Shown one piece after another: positions 1 to 5,573 of a stretch of DNA of 5,614 nucleotides. The notes beneath the pieces were generated by a model that saw nothing but the letters and a program-made list of their open reading frames with translations, searched no databases and was not told the origin of the DNA. The first letter of the stretch is position 1; every line of letters starts with the position of its first letter. A program made the translations under genes and the position numbers. The stretch is from an uncultured Ruminococcus sp. (GTDB lineage: Bacteria; Bacillota; Clostridia; Oscillospirales; Ruminococcaceae): positions 1-5,614 of the forward strand of contig CAADWP010000107.1 in the NCBI GenBank assembly GCA_900752785.1. Direction: 5' to 3'.

Positions 1-1
1 G

Positions 2-871
2 CTATATATTATGCGACGATGCCTTGTACATTTTTTTAAATTCGGTAGGCGTGCAGTTTTTTTCGGATTTAAAAACTCTGTTAAATGTGGTAAGGCTTGA
101 AAATCCTGATCGCATAGCTACCTCGGTGATAGAAAGATCCGGATCAATAAGAAGCCGTTCTGCCAGTTTTATTCTTTTGCGGCTGATATACTGGACAGTG
201 GAGATATTTTTATATTTTTTGAAAATTCTGGAGAAATGGTACTTGCTGTAGCCTGCGACAGCCGCAAGCTTATCCAGTGAAATGTCTTCGGTAAAATTAT
301 GGTCAATATATTTTATTACACGGCTAAGCTTTATACTATCGTCAGAATTGATGACATATTCGTCGGATTCATTAGAGTGAAGCTTTAGCTGAAATTCTCT
401 TATGGCAGTAAGCATTGTAAGCAGATTAAGATAAATTTGGGTATCTGCAATAGGAGTTTTTGAAAAAAAGTTATTATAAATGTCAAGAATACTTTTTCTT
501 GCGATAAGGTAAAGCTGTTTGTCGATCTTTGGCGTAATATGTATAGTAGAATTGAATACCGGCATAAGCGAATCGAGTATGCCGACATCGCTGAGCAGAG
601 CATTATCGCATTGAAAAATTATGCGGCGTCCTTCTTTTGCGGGCATTGAGTGCAGCTCTCCGGGAGGAATTATCAACATTTCTTTTTCTTTAAGATGATA
701 TTCTGCACCGTTCGAGATTACGCAGAAATCATTTGATAACGGAATAATAATTTCTACTGCGTTATGCCAGTGTATAGGATAGGCTTCTGTCTGGTCGTTG
801 TCATAGAGCATTACCGAGCGTTTGTGTTCATATTCCACAGTTTCGTAAACACCTGAAAGATTTTTTATCAT
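2..871 (-). CDS. AraC-family transcriptional regulator with cupin sensor domain
   Basis: A 289-residue, complete DNA-binding regulator, probably the activator of the divergent sugar-transport operon. Residues 30-90 look like the AraC-type cupin sensor domain: HWHNAVEI at 34-41 and a PPGELHSM segment at 69-76, both typical of this fold. The C-terminal 100 residues hold the paired helix-turn-helix units: the first around 197-220 (SLDKLAAVAGYSKYHFSRIF), the second around 247-270 (SITEVAMRSGFSSLTTFNRV). These are followed by FK and the TPTEFKK signature of the family. Length is normal for cupin-type AraC regulators. The ATG is preceded by GAGGTG (minus strand, 884-879) at 7 nt, which fixes the start; the stop is TAG at 4-2. 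Established knowledge: AraC-type regulators such as MsmR commonly sit beside sugar ABC operons and activate them. The inducer is not evident. Confidence 0.95.
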   Translation of the reverse strand: MIKNLSGVYETVEYEHKRSVMLYDNDQTEAYPIHWHNAVEIIIPLSNDFCVISNGAEYHLKEKEMLIIPPGELHSMPAKEGRRIIFQCDNALLSDVGILDSLMPVFNSTIHITPKIDKQLYLIARKSILDIYNNFFSKTPIADTQIYLNLLTMLTAIREFQLKLHSNESDEYVINSDDSIKLSRVIKYIDHNFTEDISLDKLAAVAGYSKYHFSRIFKKYKNISTVQYISRKRIKLAERLLIDPDLSITEVAMRSGFSSLTTFNRVFKSEKNCTPTEFKKMYKASSHNI

Positions 872-913
872 TTCAAATCACCTCGAAAAAATTGTGATTG
901 CTTGTTTGAATAT

Positions 914-943
914 ATTATATACTATTTCAATATTATTTGTAAA
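914..943 (-). promoter_or_regulatory. Probable sigma-A promoter of the araC-type gene
   Basis: Read on the minus strand, the sequence shows TTTACA (943-938, 5 of 6 matches to the -35 consensus), an 18-nt spacer and a perfect TATAAT (919-914). Transcription would begin near 907, leaving a 5' leader of about 36 nt that includes the ribosome-binding site. This is a better match to consensus than the operon promoter facing the other way, which fits a regulator made at a steady low level. It is a prediction from sequence only. Confidence 0.6.
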
Positions 944-969
944 TAGCTTTTGACTTTTTTTGTAAAATT

Positions 970-1006
970 AAGCAAAAGATGATTATAGTAAAGCAATTTA
1001 TGGTTA
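970..1006 (+). promoter_or_regulatory. Candidate AraC-type operator: two direct half-sites 21 bp apart
   Basis: Two copies of AAGCAAnnnATGRTTA lie at 970-985 and 991-1006. They match at 13 of 16 positions and are offset by exactly 21 bp, two turns of the helix. The downstream copy overlaps the weak -35 element (1004-1009) of the operon promoter. This is the arrangement known for AraC at araI1-I2 in E. coli: direct repeats, 21-bp spacing, the promoter-proximal half-site touching the -35. The repeat is seen directly; that the adjacent regulator binds it is inferred from position and geometry. Confidence 0.5.
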
Positions 1007-1033
1007 GTATATTTTTTAAATCTGGAATATAAT
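1004..1033 (+). promoter_or_regulatory. Probable activator-dependent promoter of the transport operon
   Basis: A perfect -10 TATAAT lies at 1028-1033. The best -35 at a workable distance is TTAGTA at 1004-1009 (18-nt spacer), with only 3 of 6 consensus matches, and there is no extended -10 TG. A good -10 with a poor -35 is typical of promoters that need an activator, which agrees with the repeat operator beside it. The start of transcription would be near 1040, giving a leader of about 35 nt before the TTG start. Confidence 0.5.
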
Positions 1034-1061
1034 AAATTCATAGAAAGTTCAAAACAATTCC

Positions 1062-1066
1062 GGAGG
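1062..1066 (+). promoter_or_regulatory. Ribosome-binding site that moves the start to TTG
   Basis: GGAGG at 1062-1066 is followed by TGAT, giving an extended GGAGGTGAT match to the 16S rRNA tail. The longest reading frame opens with GTG at 1066, but that codon lies inside this site and cannot be the start. The in-frame TTG at 1075 is 8 nt past GGAGG, an ideal distance, so translation most likely starts there. Confidence 0.8.
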
Positions 1067-1074
1067 TGATAGTA

Positions 1075-1965
1075 TTGCCGGTTGTATGTTATGAAACATT
1101 ATATAAAAATTACGGAAATTGTGTTTGTATGGAAAACGGCAGCGTAAAGCTTATTGCAACGGTTGATGTTGGACCCCGGATCATATTTTTCGGCTTCTGC
1201 GGCGGTCCTAATGTTTTATTTGAGGATTATGAACGAAATTTCTATGAGATAAATCCGGGTTATGGAATATGGTATGCCTACGGCGGACATCGTCTTTGGT
1301 GTGCTCCCGAAAAAATTCCCGAGACTTATCTTCCGGATAATTCAGAGGTAAATGTGAGATTTGACGGTAATACTCTTACGCTTACTCCGACAAAGACAGC
1401 TTTTAATAAGCAGTACAGTTTGATATGTACAATGAACGATGACGATTCGGTTGTTATAAAAAATACAATTGTGAATTGTTCAGATAAACCTATGGAATTC
1501 GCGCCGTGGTCGGTAACGGGATTAGCTCCCGGAGGAACAGAGTTTATTCCTCTTTGCAGTAATAATAATGGTTTTCTTCCGAACAGGACGATGTCTCTTT
1601 GGAGTTATTCTGATATTTATGACAGCAGATTTAAGCTTTCAAATAAATACGCTCTGCTTAAACAGGATAAAAATGCAGAATCGGCGTTTAAGGTAGGGTT
1701 TAATGTTACAGAAGGTTACATATCCTATATTTTAGACGGTCATGTATTGAAGGTTTCTGTTGAAGGTCACCGCAAAGTTGAATATCCTGATTTCTGCTGT
1801 AATTTTGAGACTTACACAAATAATCTTTTTCTCGAATGTGAGATTCTTGGAGAGCTGAAAAACTATCTGCCGGGAGAAACGGCTTCAATAACCGAAAAAT
1901 GGGAGTTGACACGAATATCCGAAAACACCGAAGAAGCCGTTGGGAAATTTATTTCCGGACGTTAA
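1075..1965 (+). CDS. Galactose-mutarotase-like (DUF4380-type) protein of unknown function
   Basis: A 296-residue soluble protein with no signal peptide or membrane segment, so probably cytoplasmic. The overall style is the beta-sandwich of the galactose mutarotase/aldose epimerase superfamily: alternating short strands, an early GPRIIFFG at 33-40 and NVLFE at 46-50. Recognisable conserved-looking blocks are GGHRLWCAPE at 70-79 followed by TYLPDN (84-89), FAPWSVTGLAPGG at 142-154, FLPNR at 167-171, YPDFCCNFETYT at 237-248 and a C-terminal PGE...EKWEL (266-277). H71, R72, E79, H231 and E245 are polar residues that could line a sugar pocket, but I cannot assign catalysis. It is first in the operon, 60 nt before the sugar-binding lipoprotein, so a role in handling the imported sugar, for example anomer conversion, is a reasonable inference and no more. 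The family label rests on recall of motifs, not a search. The start is TTG at 1075. Confidence 0.7.
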   Translation: MPVVCYETLYKNYGNCVCMENGSVKLIATVDVGPRIIFFGFCGGPNVLFEDYERNFYEINPGYGIWYAYGGHRLWCAPEKIPETYLPDNSEVNVRFDGNTLTLTPTKTAFNKQYSLICTMNDDDSVVIKNTIVNCSDKPMEFAPWSVTGLAPGGTEFIPLCSNNNGFLPNRTMSLWSYSDIYDSRFKLSNKYALLKQDKNAESAFKVGFNVTEGYISYILDGHVLKVSVEGHRKVEYPDFCCNFETYTNNLFLECEILGELKNYLPGETASITEKWELTRISENTEEAVGKFISGR

Positions 1966-2013
1966 ATGTATAGAACGCGCATAAAATGTCGTTCAAATAA
2001 ATATTTTTTCTAT

Positions 2014-2018
2014 GGAGG
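2014..2018 (+). promoter_or_regulatory. Ribosome-binding site fixing the lipoprotein start
   Basis: GGAGG at 2014-2018 is 7 nt before ATG at 2026. The frame is open from an ATG at 1966, directly after the previous stop codon, but the extra 20 residues (RTRIKCRSNKYFFYGG and so on) would bury the lipoprotein signal and that ATG has no ribosome-binding site. The start at 2026 puts the charged MKMKK directly before the hydrophobic signal core. Confidence 0.85.
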
Positions 2019-2025
2019 TTTTATC

Positions 2026-3381
2026 ATGAAAATGAAAAAGGTCATATGCGGCATTGCAGCGATGACAATGCTGTTTACTTCAACAGCATGCGGTAAGGCG
2101 GGAAAGGATGACGGAAAAACCGTTATCAATCTGTGGGCATTTACAGACGAGGTTCCCGGAATGGTTAAGAAGTATATGGATTCGCATCCTGATTTTGCAA
2201 AAAAATATACTATTAAAGAAACGATCATTGCTACCACAGAAGGCGCTTATCAGCCTGCGCTCGATCAGGCTCTTTCAGGCGGCGGCAAGGATGCTCCCGA
2301 TATTTACTGTGCAGAGGCTGCTTTCGTTCTGAAGTATACTCAGGGTGAGGCTTCAAAATATGCTGCACCTTACAAGGATCTTGGAATTGATGTCGATGCC
2401 GGAATAAAGACAGCCGATATTGCTCAGTATTCTGTTGATATCGGTACTAATCCCTCAGGTGATGTCGTAGGTCTCGGCTACCAAGCTACAGGTGGCGCTT
2501 TCATTTACCGCCGTTCTATCGCTAAGGATGTCTTCGGCACAGACGACCCGAAGACAATTCAGGAAAAGCTTGGCGCCGGCACAAACGGCTGGGATAAATT
2601 CTACGACGCAGCCGAGGAGCTTAAATCTAAAGGTTACGGAATTATCTCCGGTGACGGAGACCTTTGGCACGCTGTTGAGAACAGCTCCGATAAGGGCTGG
2701 ATCGTTGACGACAAGCTCCATATCGACAGCAAGCGTGAGGCATTCCTTGACCTTTCCAAAAAACTCAAGGATAACGATTATCATAACGACACCGAGGACT
2801 GGAAGGACGCATGGTTTGGCGATATGAAGGGTGAAGGTACAAAAGGAATCTTTGGTTTCTTCGGACCTGCATGGCTTATCAACTACACAATGGCTCCTAA
2901 CTGCGGCGGTACAAAGGCTGGCGAAGGCACATACGGCGACTGGGCAGTCTGCGAACCTCCTGTAGGTTTCTTCTGGGGCGGTACATGGCTTCTCGCTAAC
3001 AAGGACAGCAAGAATAAGGAAGCTGTCGGCGAGATCCTTGAATGGATCACTCTCGACGCTACAAAGGACGGACTTCAGTATATGTGGGCAAACGGCACAT
3101 ATGACCCCGAAAAGCCTACTAAGGACTGTGTAGCTTCCGGTACAGTTATGGCTATGTCAGACGGCTCGGTAGATTTCCTCGGCGGTCAGAATATGTTTGA
3201 TGTATTCGTTCCCGCAAACAAGTTTGCAAACGGTAAGAACCTTACTCCTTATGATGAAACTATTAATAAGCATTGGCGCGATCAGGTACGTCAGTACACG
3301 GCAGGTAACAAATCCCGTGAAGACGCTATCAAGGACTTTAAACAGGCTATCAAAGATAATCTTGATATTGCCGCTGAGTAA
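2026..3381 (+). CDS. CUT1-type ABC transporter sugar-binding lipoprotein
   Basis: A 451-residue extracytoplasmic solute-binding protein, anchored to the outer face of the membrane by lipid. The N terminus is a lipoprotein signal: MKMKK, a hydrophobic core (about 6-17) and STAC at 19-22, with C22 the expected lipidated residue. Ser at -3 is a slightly loose lipobox. The mature protein has the usual SBP_bac_1-type features: INLWAFTDE at 34-42 as the first strand, AYQPALDQALSGG near 74-86, DAPDIYCAE at 89-97 and a tryptophan-rich C-terminal lobe (W259, W263, W283, W306, W317, W321, W340, W354) including GFFWGGTWLLANK at 314-326. Many tryptophans suit stacking against sugar rings. Length is normal for oligosaccharide-binding proteins. 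It leans strongly on AAG, AAC, GAC, TTC and GGC codons, especially after about 2450, suggesting high expression. The substrate cannot be told from this; cellobiose, manno- or malto-type oligosaccharides are all possible. Confidence 0.92.
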   Translation: MKMKKVICGIAAMTMLFTSTACGKAGKDDGKTVINLWAFTDEVPGMVKKYMDSHPDFAKKYTIKETIIATTEGAYQPALDQALSGGGKDAPDIYCAEAAFVLKYTQGEASKYAAPYKDLGIDVDAGIKTADIAQYSVDIGTNPSGDVVGLGYQATGGAFIYRRSIAKDVFGTDDPKTIQEKLGAGTNGWDKFYDAAEELKSKGYGIISGDGDLWHAVENSSDKGWIVDDKLHIDSKREAFLDLSKKLKDNDYHNDTEDWKDAWFGDMKGEGTKGIFGFFGPAWLINYTMAPNCGGTKAGEGTYGDWAVCEPPVGFFWGGTWLLANKDSKNKEAVGEILEWITLDATKDGLQYMWANGTYDPEKPTKDCVASGTVMAMSDGSVDFLGGQNMFDVFVPANKFANGKNLTPYDETINKHWRDQVRQYTAGNKSREDAIKDFKQAIKDNLDIAAE

Positions 3382-3400
3382 TTTTTCTTTATTGTTCATA

Positions 3401-3439
3401 AAAGAATCGCGGATAAGTTCGCTTATCCGCGGATTCTTT
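3401..3439 (+). promoter_or_regulatory. Intercistronic hairpin 1 after the binding-protein gene
   Basis: Starting 20 nt after the lipoprotein stop, 3401-3417 pairs with 3422-3439 through 17 base pairs, broken only by one bulged G (3431 or 3432), around a TTCG loop (3418-3421). No T-run follows, so it is a poor rho-independent terminator. Stable hairpins between a binding-protein gene and its permease genes are known (for example malE-malF) to protect the upstream message from 3' exonucleases or to cause partial termination. The pairing is seen; the function is inferred. Confidence 0.75.
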
Positions 3440-3505
3440 AAGAACTTATATCAATACGCTTCGTAAAAATTATGATATGCAGGAAACTTATTGCTATAGG
3501 TTCTT
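3440..3505 (+). promoter_or_regulatory. Intercistronic hairpin 2, abutting hairpin 1
   Basis: 3440-3450 pairs with 3495-3505 (11 bp including one G-T wobble). After a single T/C mismatch (3451/3494), 3452-3456 pairs with 3489-3493 (5 bp). The large loop holds its own 6-bp hairpin with a 3-nt loop (3461-3466 with 3470-3475, one wobble). The element begins at the base right after hairpin 1 ends and stops 13 nt before the permease ribosome-binding site. It is AT-rich and weaker than hairpin 1, and is mostly a secondary-structure prediction by eye. Confidence 0.5.
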
Positions 3506-3518
3506 GTATTTCTGCAAA

Positions 3519-3524
3519 AGGAGG
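3519..3524 (+). promoter_or_regulatory. Ribosome-binding site that moves the permease start to GTG
   Basis: AGGAGG at 3519-3524 sits within AAAAGGAGG. The longest frame begins with TTG at 3527, only 2 nt away, which is too close for initiation. The in-frame GTG at 3533 is 8 nt away and gives MKSKSRLKRL, the usual short basic cytoplasmic tail before the first membrane helix, so GTG is chosen. Confidence 0.8.
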
Positions 3525-3532
3525 TTTTGACA

Positions 3533-4510
3533 GTGAAAAGCAAAAGCAGGCTCAAACGTCTCAGTTACGCTAAATATGGATATTTTTTCAGTATTCCTTT
3601 TATTGTTGCTTTTTTGATTTTTTCTCTGTACCCAACGATCTACACAGCTATTCTCGGATTTACCGATTGCCGTGGTATCGGTAATAATGATTGGCATTTT
3701 CTTGATAATCCCTTTAATAATTTTAAAGAGATCGTTAATAACGAATCCTTTAAACTTTCTCTCAGGAATACTGTTGTGATCTGGCTTATGAATTTTATTC
3801 CTCAGATTACAATTGCGCTTATCCTCACCGCTTGGTTCACCTCGCGCAGGAACGAGATCAAGGGAAAAGGAATTTTTAAGGTAATTTTCTATATGCCTAA
3901 TATCATCACAGCAGCTACTGTTGCTATTTTGTTCAATGCGCTTTTCAGCTATCCCGTAGGTCCCATAAACGATCTCCTCGTTTCATGGGGAATCAAAGAT
4001 ACGGCTTACAATTTCCTTGTTGACAAAAAAGCGGCAAAGCTTATCGTAGCTTTTATTCAGTTCCTTACATGGTACGGTAATACAATGATCGTACTTGTTT
4101 CAGGCGTACTTGGCATAAGTCCCGATATTTATGAAGCCGCTGAGATCGACGGTGCTAACGGCGTTCAGACTTTCTTTAAGATCACTATCCCGAATCTCAA
4201 AACGGTTCTTCTCTATACTCTGATTACCAGTCTTGTAGGCGGCTTGAATATGTATGATATTCCTAAGCTGTTCCTTGACGGCGGACCTGATAATTCAACG
4301 CTTACGACCAGTGTATTCATTTATAATCAGGCGTTCAGCGGAAGCTATATGTACAACCGCGCGGCTGCGGCAAGTATGATAATGTTTATAATTATAAGTA
4401 TTTGTTCGGCAATTCTGTTCTACATTATGCGCGACAAGGATGCGGCGAAGCTGAAAAAAGAGGCTAAGGCTGCTAAGCGCGAAACGAGAATGAGAGGTGC
4501 TTTGAAATGA
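3533..4510 (+). CDS. ABC sugar transporter permease, MalF/MsmF type
   Basis: A 325-residue inner-membrane permease, one half of the transport channel. A basic N-terminal tail leads into six predicted membrane helices at about 15-38, 79-101, 114-138, 168-193, 223-244 and 283-308. The outward loop between helices 1 and 2 (about 40-75) is typical of the first permease of CUT1 importers. The EAA loop that docks with the ATPase is at 201-220 (EAAEIDGANGVQTFFKITIP), with the key G207 and terminal IP. The C-terminal tail after the last helix (about 310-325) is unusually rich in Lys, Arg and Ala. It follows the lipoprotein after a 151-nt structured gap and overlaps the next permease by 4 nt (ATGA), indicating coupled translation. 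Family identity is firm; the substrate is unknown. Confidence 0.93.
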   Translation: MKSKSRLKRLSYAKYGYFFSIPFIVAFLIFSLYPTIYTAILGFTDCRGIGNNDWHFLDNPFNNFKEIVNNESFKLSLRNTVVIWLMNFIPQITIALILTAWFTSRRNEIKGKGIFKVIFYMPNIITAATVAILFNALFSYPVGPINDLLVSWGIKDTAYNFLVDKKAAKLIVAFIQFLTWYGNTMIVLVSGVLGISPDIYEAAEIDGANGVQTFFKITIPNLKTVLLYTLITSLVGGLNMYDIPKLFLDGGPDNSTLTTSVFIYNQAFSGSYMYNRAAAASMIMFIIISICSAILFYIMRDKDAAKLKKEAKAAKRETRMRGALK

Positions 4511-5361
4511 GAAACGAATACAATAAAAGAAAATCTTCAAAGCTTTTTGTGATCTCAGCTTACATATTTTGCATAATAATGGCAATTATAAGTCTTTTCC
4601 CATTCGTTATAATGATTATCAATTCCACAAGAAGCACATCCCAGATCCAGCAGCATGCAATTTCACTTGTTCCGTCAAGCCATTTCAAAGCGAATTTAGA
4701 AGTGCTTACAGGCAAGACTTTTGATCCGATGAAAGGCTTCATGAATTCAATGATAATTTCCATATGCTCAACATTATGTTCGGTATATTTTTCAACTATG
4801 ACGGCTTTTGCTCTTGTAGCGTATAACTGGAAACTCAGAAACGCATTTTTTACTGTAATAATGAGCGTGCTTATGATTCCGGCTCAAGTAACAAGTATAG
4901 GATTTTATCAGTTTATGTATAAGATAGGAATGACAAATAATCTTGCTGCGCTTATTCTGCCGTCTATTGCTGCTCCGACAGTTGTATTCTTTATGAGACA
5001 ATATATGATCCCGGCGCTGCCTATGGAGATTCTCCAGTCCGCACGTATTGACGGTGCAAGCGAGTTCAGGATATTTAATCAGATCGTTTTGCCTATGATG
5101 AAGCCTGCTATGGCAACACAGGCAATATTCTGTTTTGTTTCAAGCTGGAATAACCTGTTTCTGCCCTCTATTTTGCTTACGCAGAAGGAAAAATATACTA
5201 TGCCCATTATGGTAAGTCTCTTAAAAGGAGATATTTATAAAACAGAGTACGGTTCGATATATCTCGGATTGTTCCTCACGGTTCTTCCTGTGCTTGTTGT
5301 TTATTTCCTTCTTTCAAAGCATATTATTGCAGGTGTTGCTCTTGGCGGCGTTAAAGAGTAA
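4507..5361 (+). CDS. ABC sugar transporter permease, MalG/MsmG type
   Basis: A 284-residue second permease of the importer. Six membrane helices are visible at about 13-38, 78-106, 113-137, 147-166, 202-224 and 251-270. The EAA loop is at 177-196 (QSARIDGASEFRIFNQIVLP), with the leading EAA replaced by QSA but the G183 and ILP-like end kept; such variation is common. The C terminus KHIIAGVALGGVKE matches the conserved ending (GxxxGxVK) of MalG-type permeases. Its ATG overlaps the TGA of the upstream permease, and its ribosome-binding site AGAGGTG (4493-4499) lies within that gene. It ends in TAA followed at once by a second in-frame TAA. With its partner it would form a heterodimeric channel needing an ATPase not encoded here. 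Confidence 0.93.
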   Translation: MRNEYNKRKSSKLFVISAYIFCIIMAIISLFPFVIMIINSTRSTSQIQQHAISLVPSSHFKANLEVLTGKTFDPMKGFMNSMIISICSTLCSVYFSTMTAFALVAYNWKLRNAFFTVIMSVLMIPAQVTSIGFYQFMYKIGMTNNLAALILPSIAAPTVVFFMRQYMIPALPMEILQSARIDGASEFRIFNQIVLPMMKPAMATQAIFCFVSSWNNLFLPSILLTQKEKYTMPIMVSLLKGDIYKTEYGSIYLGLFLTVLPVLVVYFLLSKHIIAGVALGGVKE

Positions 5362-5486
5362 TAAATTCCTACTTATAACTTTAGCAGTGGACTCTGTCCT
5401 TATATATATAATGTCAGAGGCTGAAATCTTTTAAAATATCCCTATTTGATTTTAAATAGTTAAATAATAACAATTTCCCCCTCCTT
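5362..5486 (+). other. AT-rich intergenic stretch with only weak structure
   Basis: Non-coding. A weak imperfect hairpin can be drawn between 5380-5396 (TTTAGC, then CTCTG after a 6-nt bulge) and 5415-5425 (CAGAG, GCTGAA), closing on a run of TA repeats. A 6-bp hairpin lies at 5442-5459 (CTATTT/AAATAG). Neither has a T-run or looks like a known RNA. TATAAT at 5407-5412 has no usable -35. The CCCCCTCCTT at 5476-5485 is the complement of a ribosome-binding site but no credible gene follows it on the minus strand. Confidence 0.5.
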
Positions 5487-5523
5487 AATCAAAAACCACC
5501 CGTAAAACGGGTGGTTTTTGATT
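5487..5523. terminator. Strong bidirectional rho-independent terminator
   Basis: 5487-5502 pairs perfectly with 5508-5523 over 16 bp around a TAAAA loop. The GC core (ACCACCCG/CGGGTGGT) is flanked by A5 on the left and T5 on the right, so it should stop transcription from either side. It lies 125 nt after the last permease stop and most likely ends the operon. The symmetry suggests that a gene beyond the window points toward it from the right. Confidence 0.9.
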
Positions 5524-5534
5524 TGTAGAAATTA

Positions 5535-5564
5535 ATTTGGCTGGCATTTCTGATTTGGCTGGCA
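5535..5564. repeat. 12-bp direct repeat, 18-bp period
   Basis: ATTTGGCTGGCA occurs at 5535-5546 and again, identically, at 5553-5564, separated by 6 nt (TTTCTG). It lies between the operon terminator and the terminal palindrome, outside any gene. A perfect -10-like TATAAT follows at 5568-5573 but at a spacing (7 or 25 nt) that does not make either TTGGCT a sensible -35. The function is unknown; it could be a protein-binding site or leftover of a local duplication. Confidence 0.6.
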
Positions 5565-5573
5565 GGCTATAAT

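Noticed and set aside
936..966. TTTGTAAA repeated at 936-943 and 959-966 as a regulator site
   Set aside because: The match is short and AT-rich in an AT-rich region with a 23-bp period; one copy is explained by the -35 of the minus-strand promoter. The 21-bp repeat at 970-1006 is the better candidate.
950..978. TTGACT at 950-955 as the -35 of the operon promoter
   Set aside because: No -10 lies at 16-18 nt (the hexamer there is CAAAAG). The nearest TATAGT (984-989) is 28 nt away, so it does not form a promoter.
897..997. Inverted pair ATTGCTT (897-903) and AAGCAAT (991-997) as a DNA loop between regulator and operon control sites
   Set aside because: Only 7 bp match, and the rest of the half-site is not present at 888-897, so it is probably chance, although its place in the regulator's leader would suit autoregulation.
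1906..1974. Internal promoter before the binding-protein gene (TTGACA at 1906-1911, TATAGA at 1969-1974)
   Set aside because: The two elements are too far apart and neither has a partner at a workable spacing.
1973..1994. Hairpin GAACG/CGTTC between the first gene and the lipoprotein gene
   Set aside because: The stem is only 5 bp with a mismatched interior and no T-run; too weak to claim as an element.
2455..2827. Open frames of about 110 codons on both strands inside the lipoprotein gene
   Set aside because: They are shadows of the codon-biased lipoprotein gene, with no ribosome-binding site and no protein-like character.
5419..5486. A 19-codon minus-strand reading frame starting with TTG behind AAGGAGGGGG (complement of 5476-5485)
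   Set aside because: It would lie directly after the bidirectional terminator in that direction, is very short and has no recognisable features.
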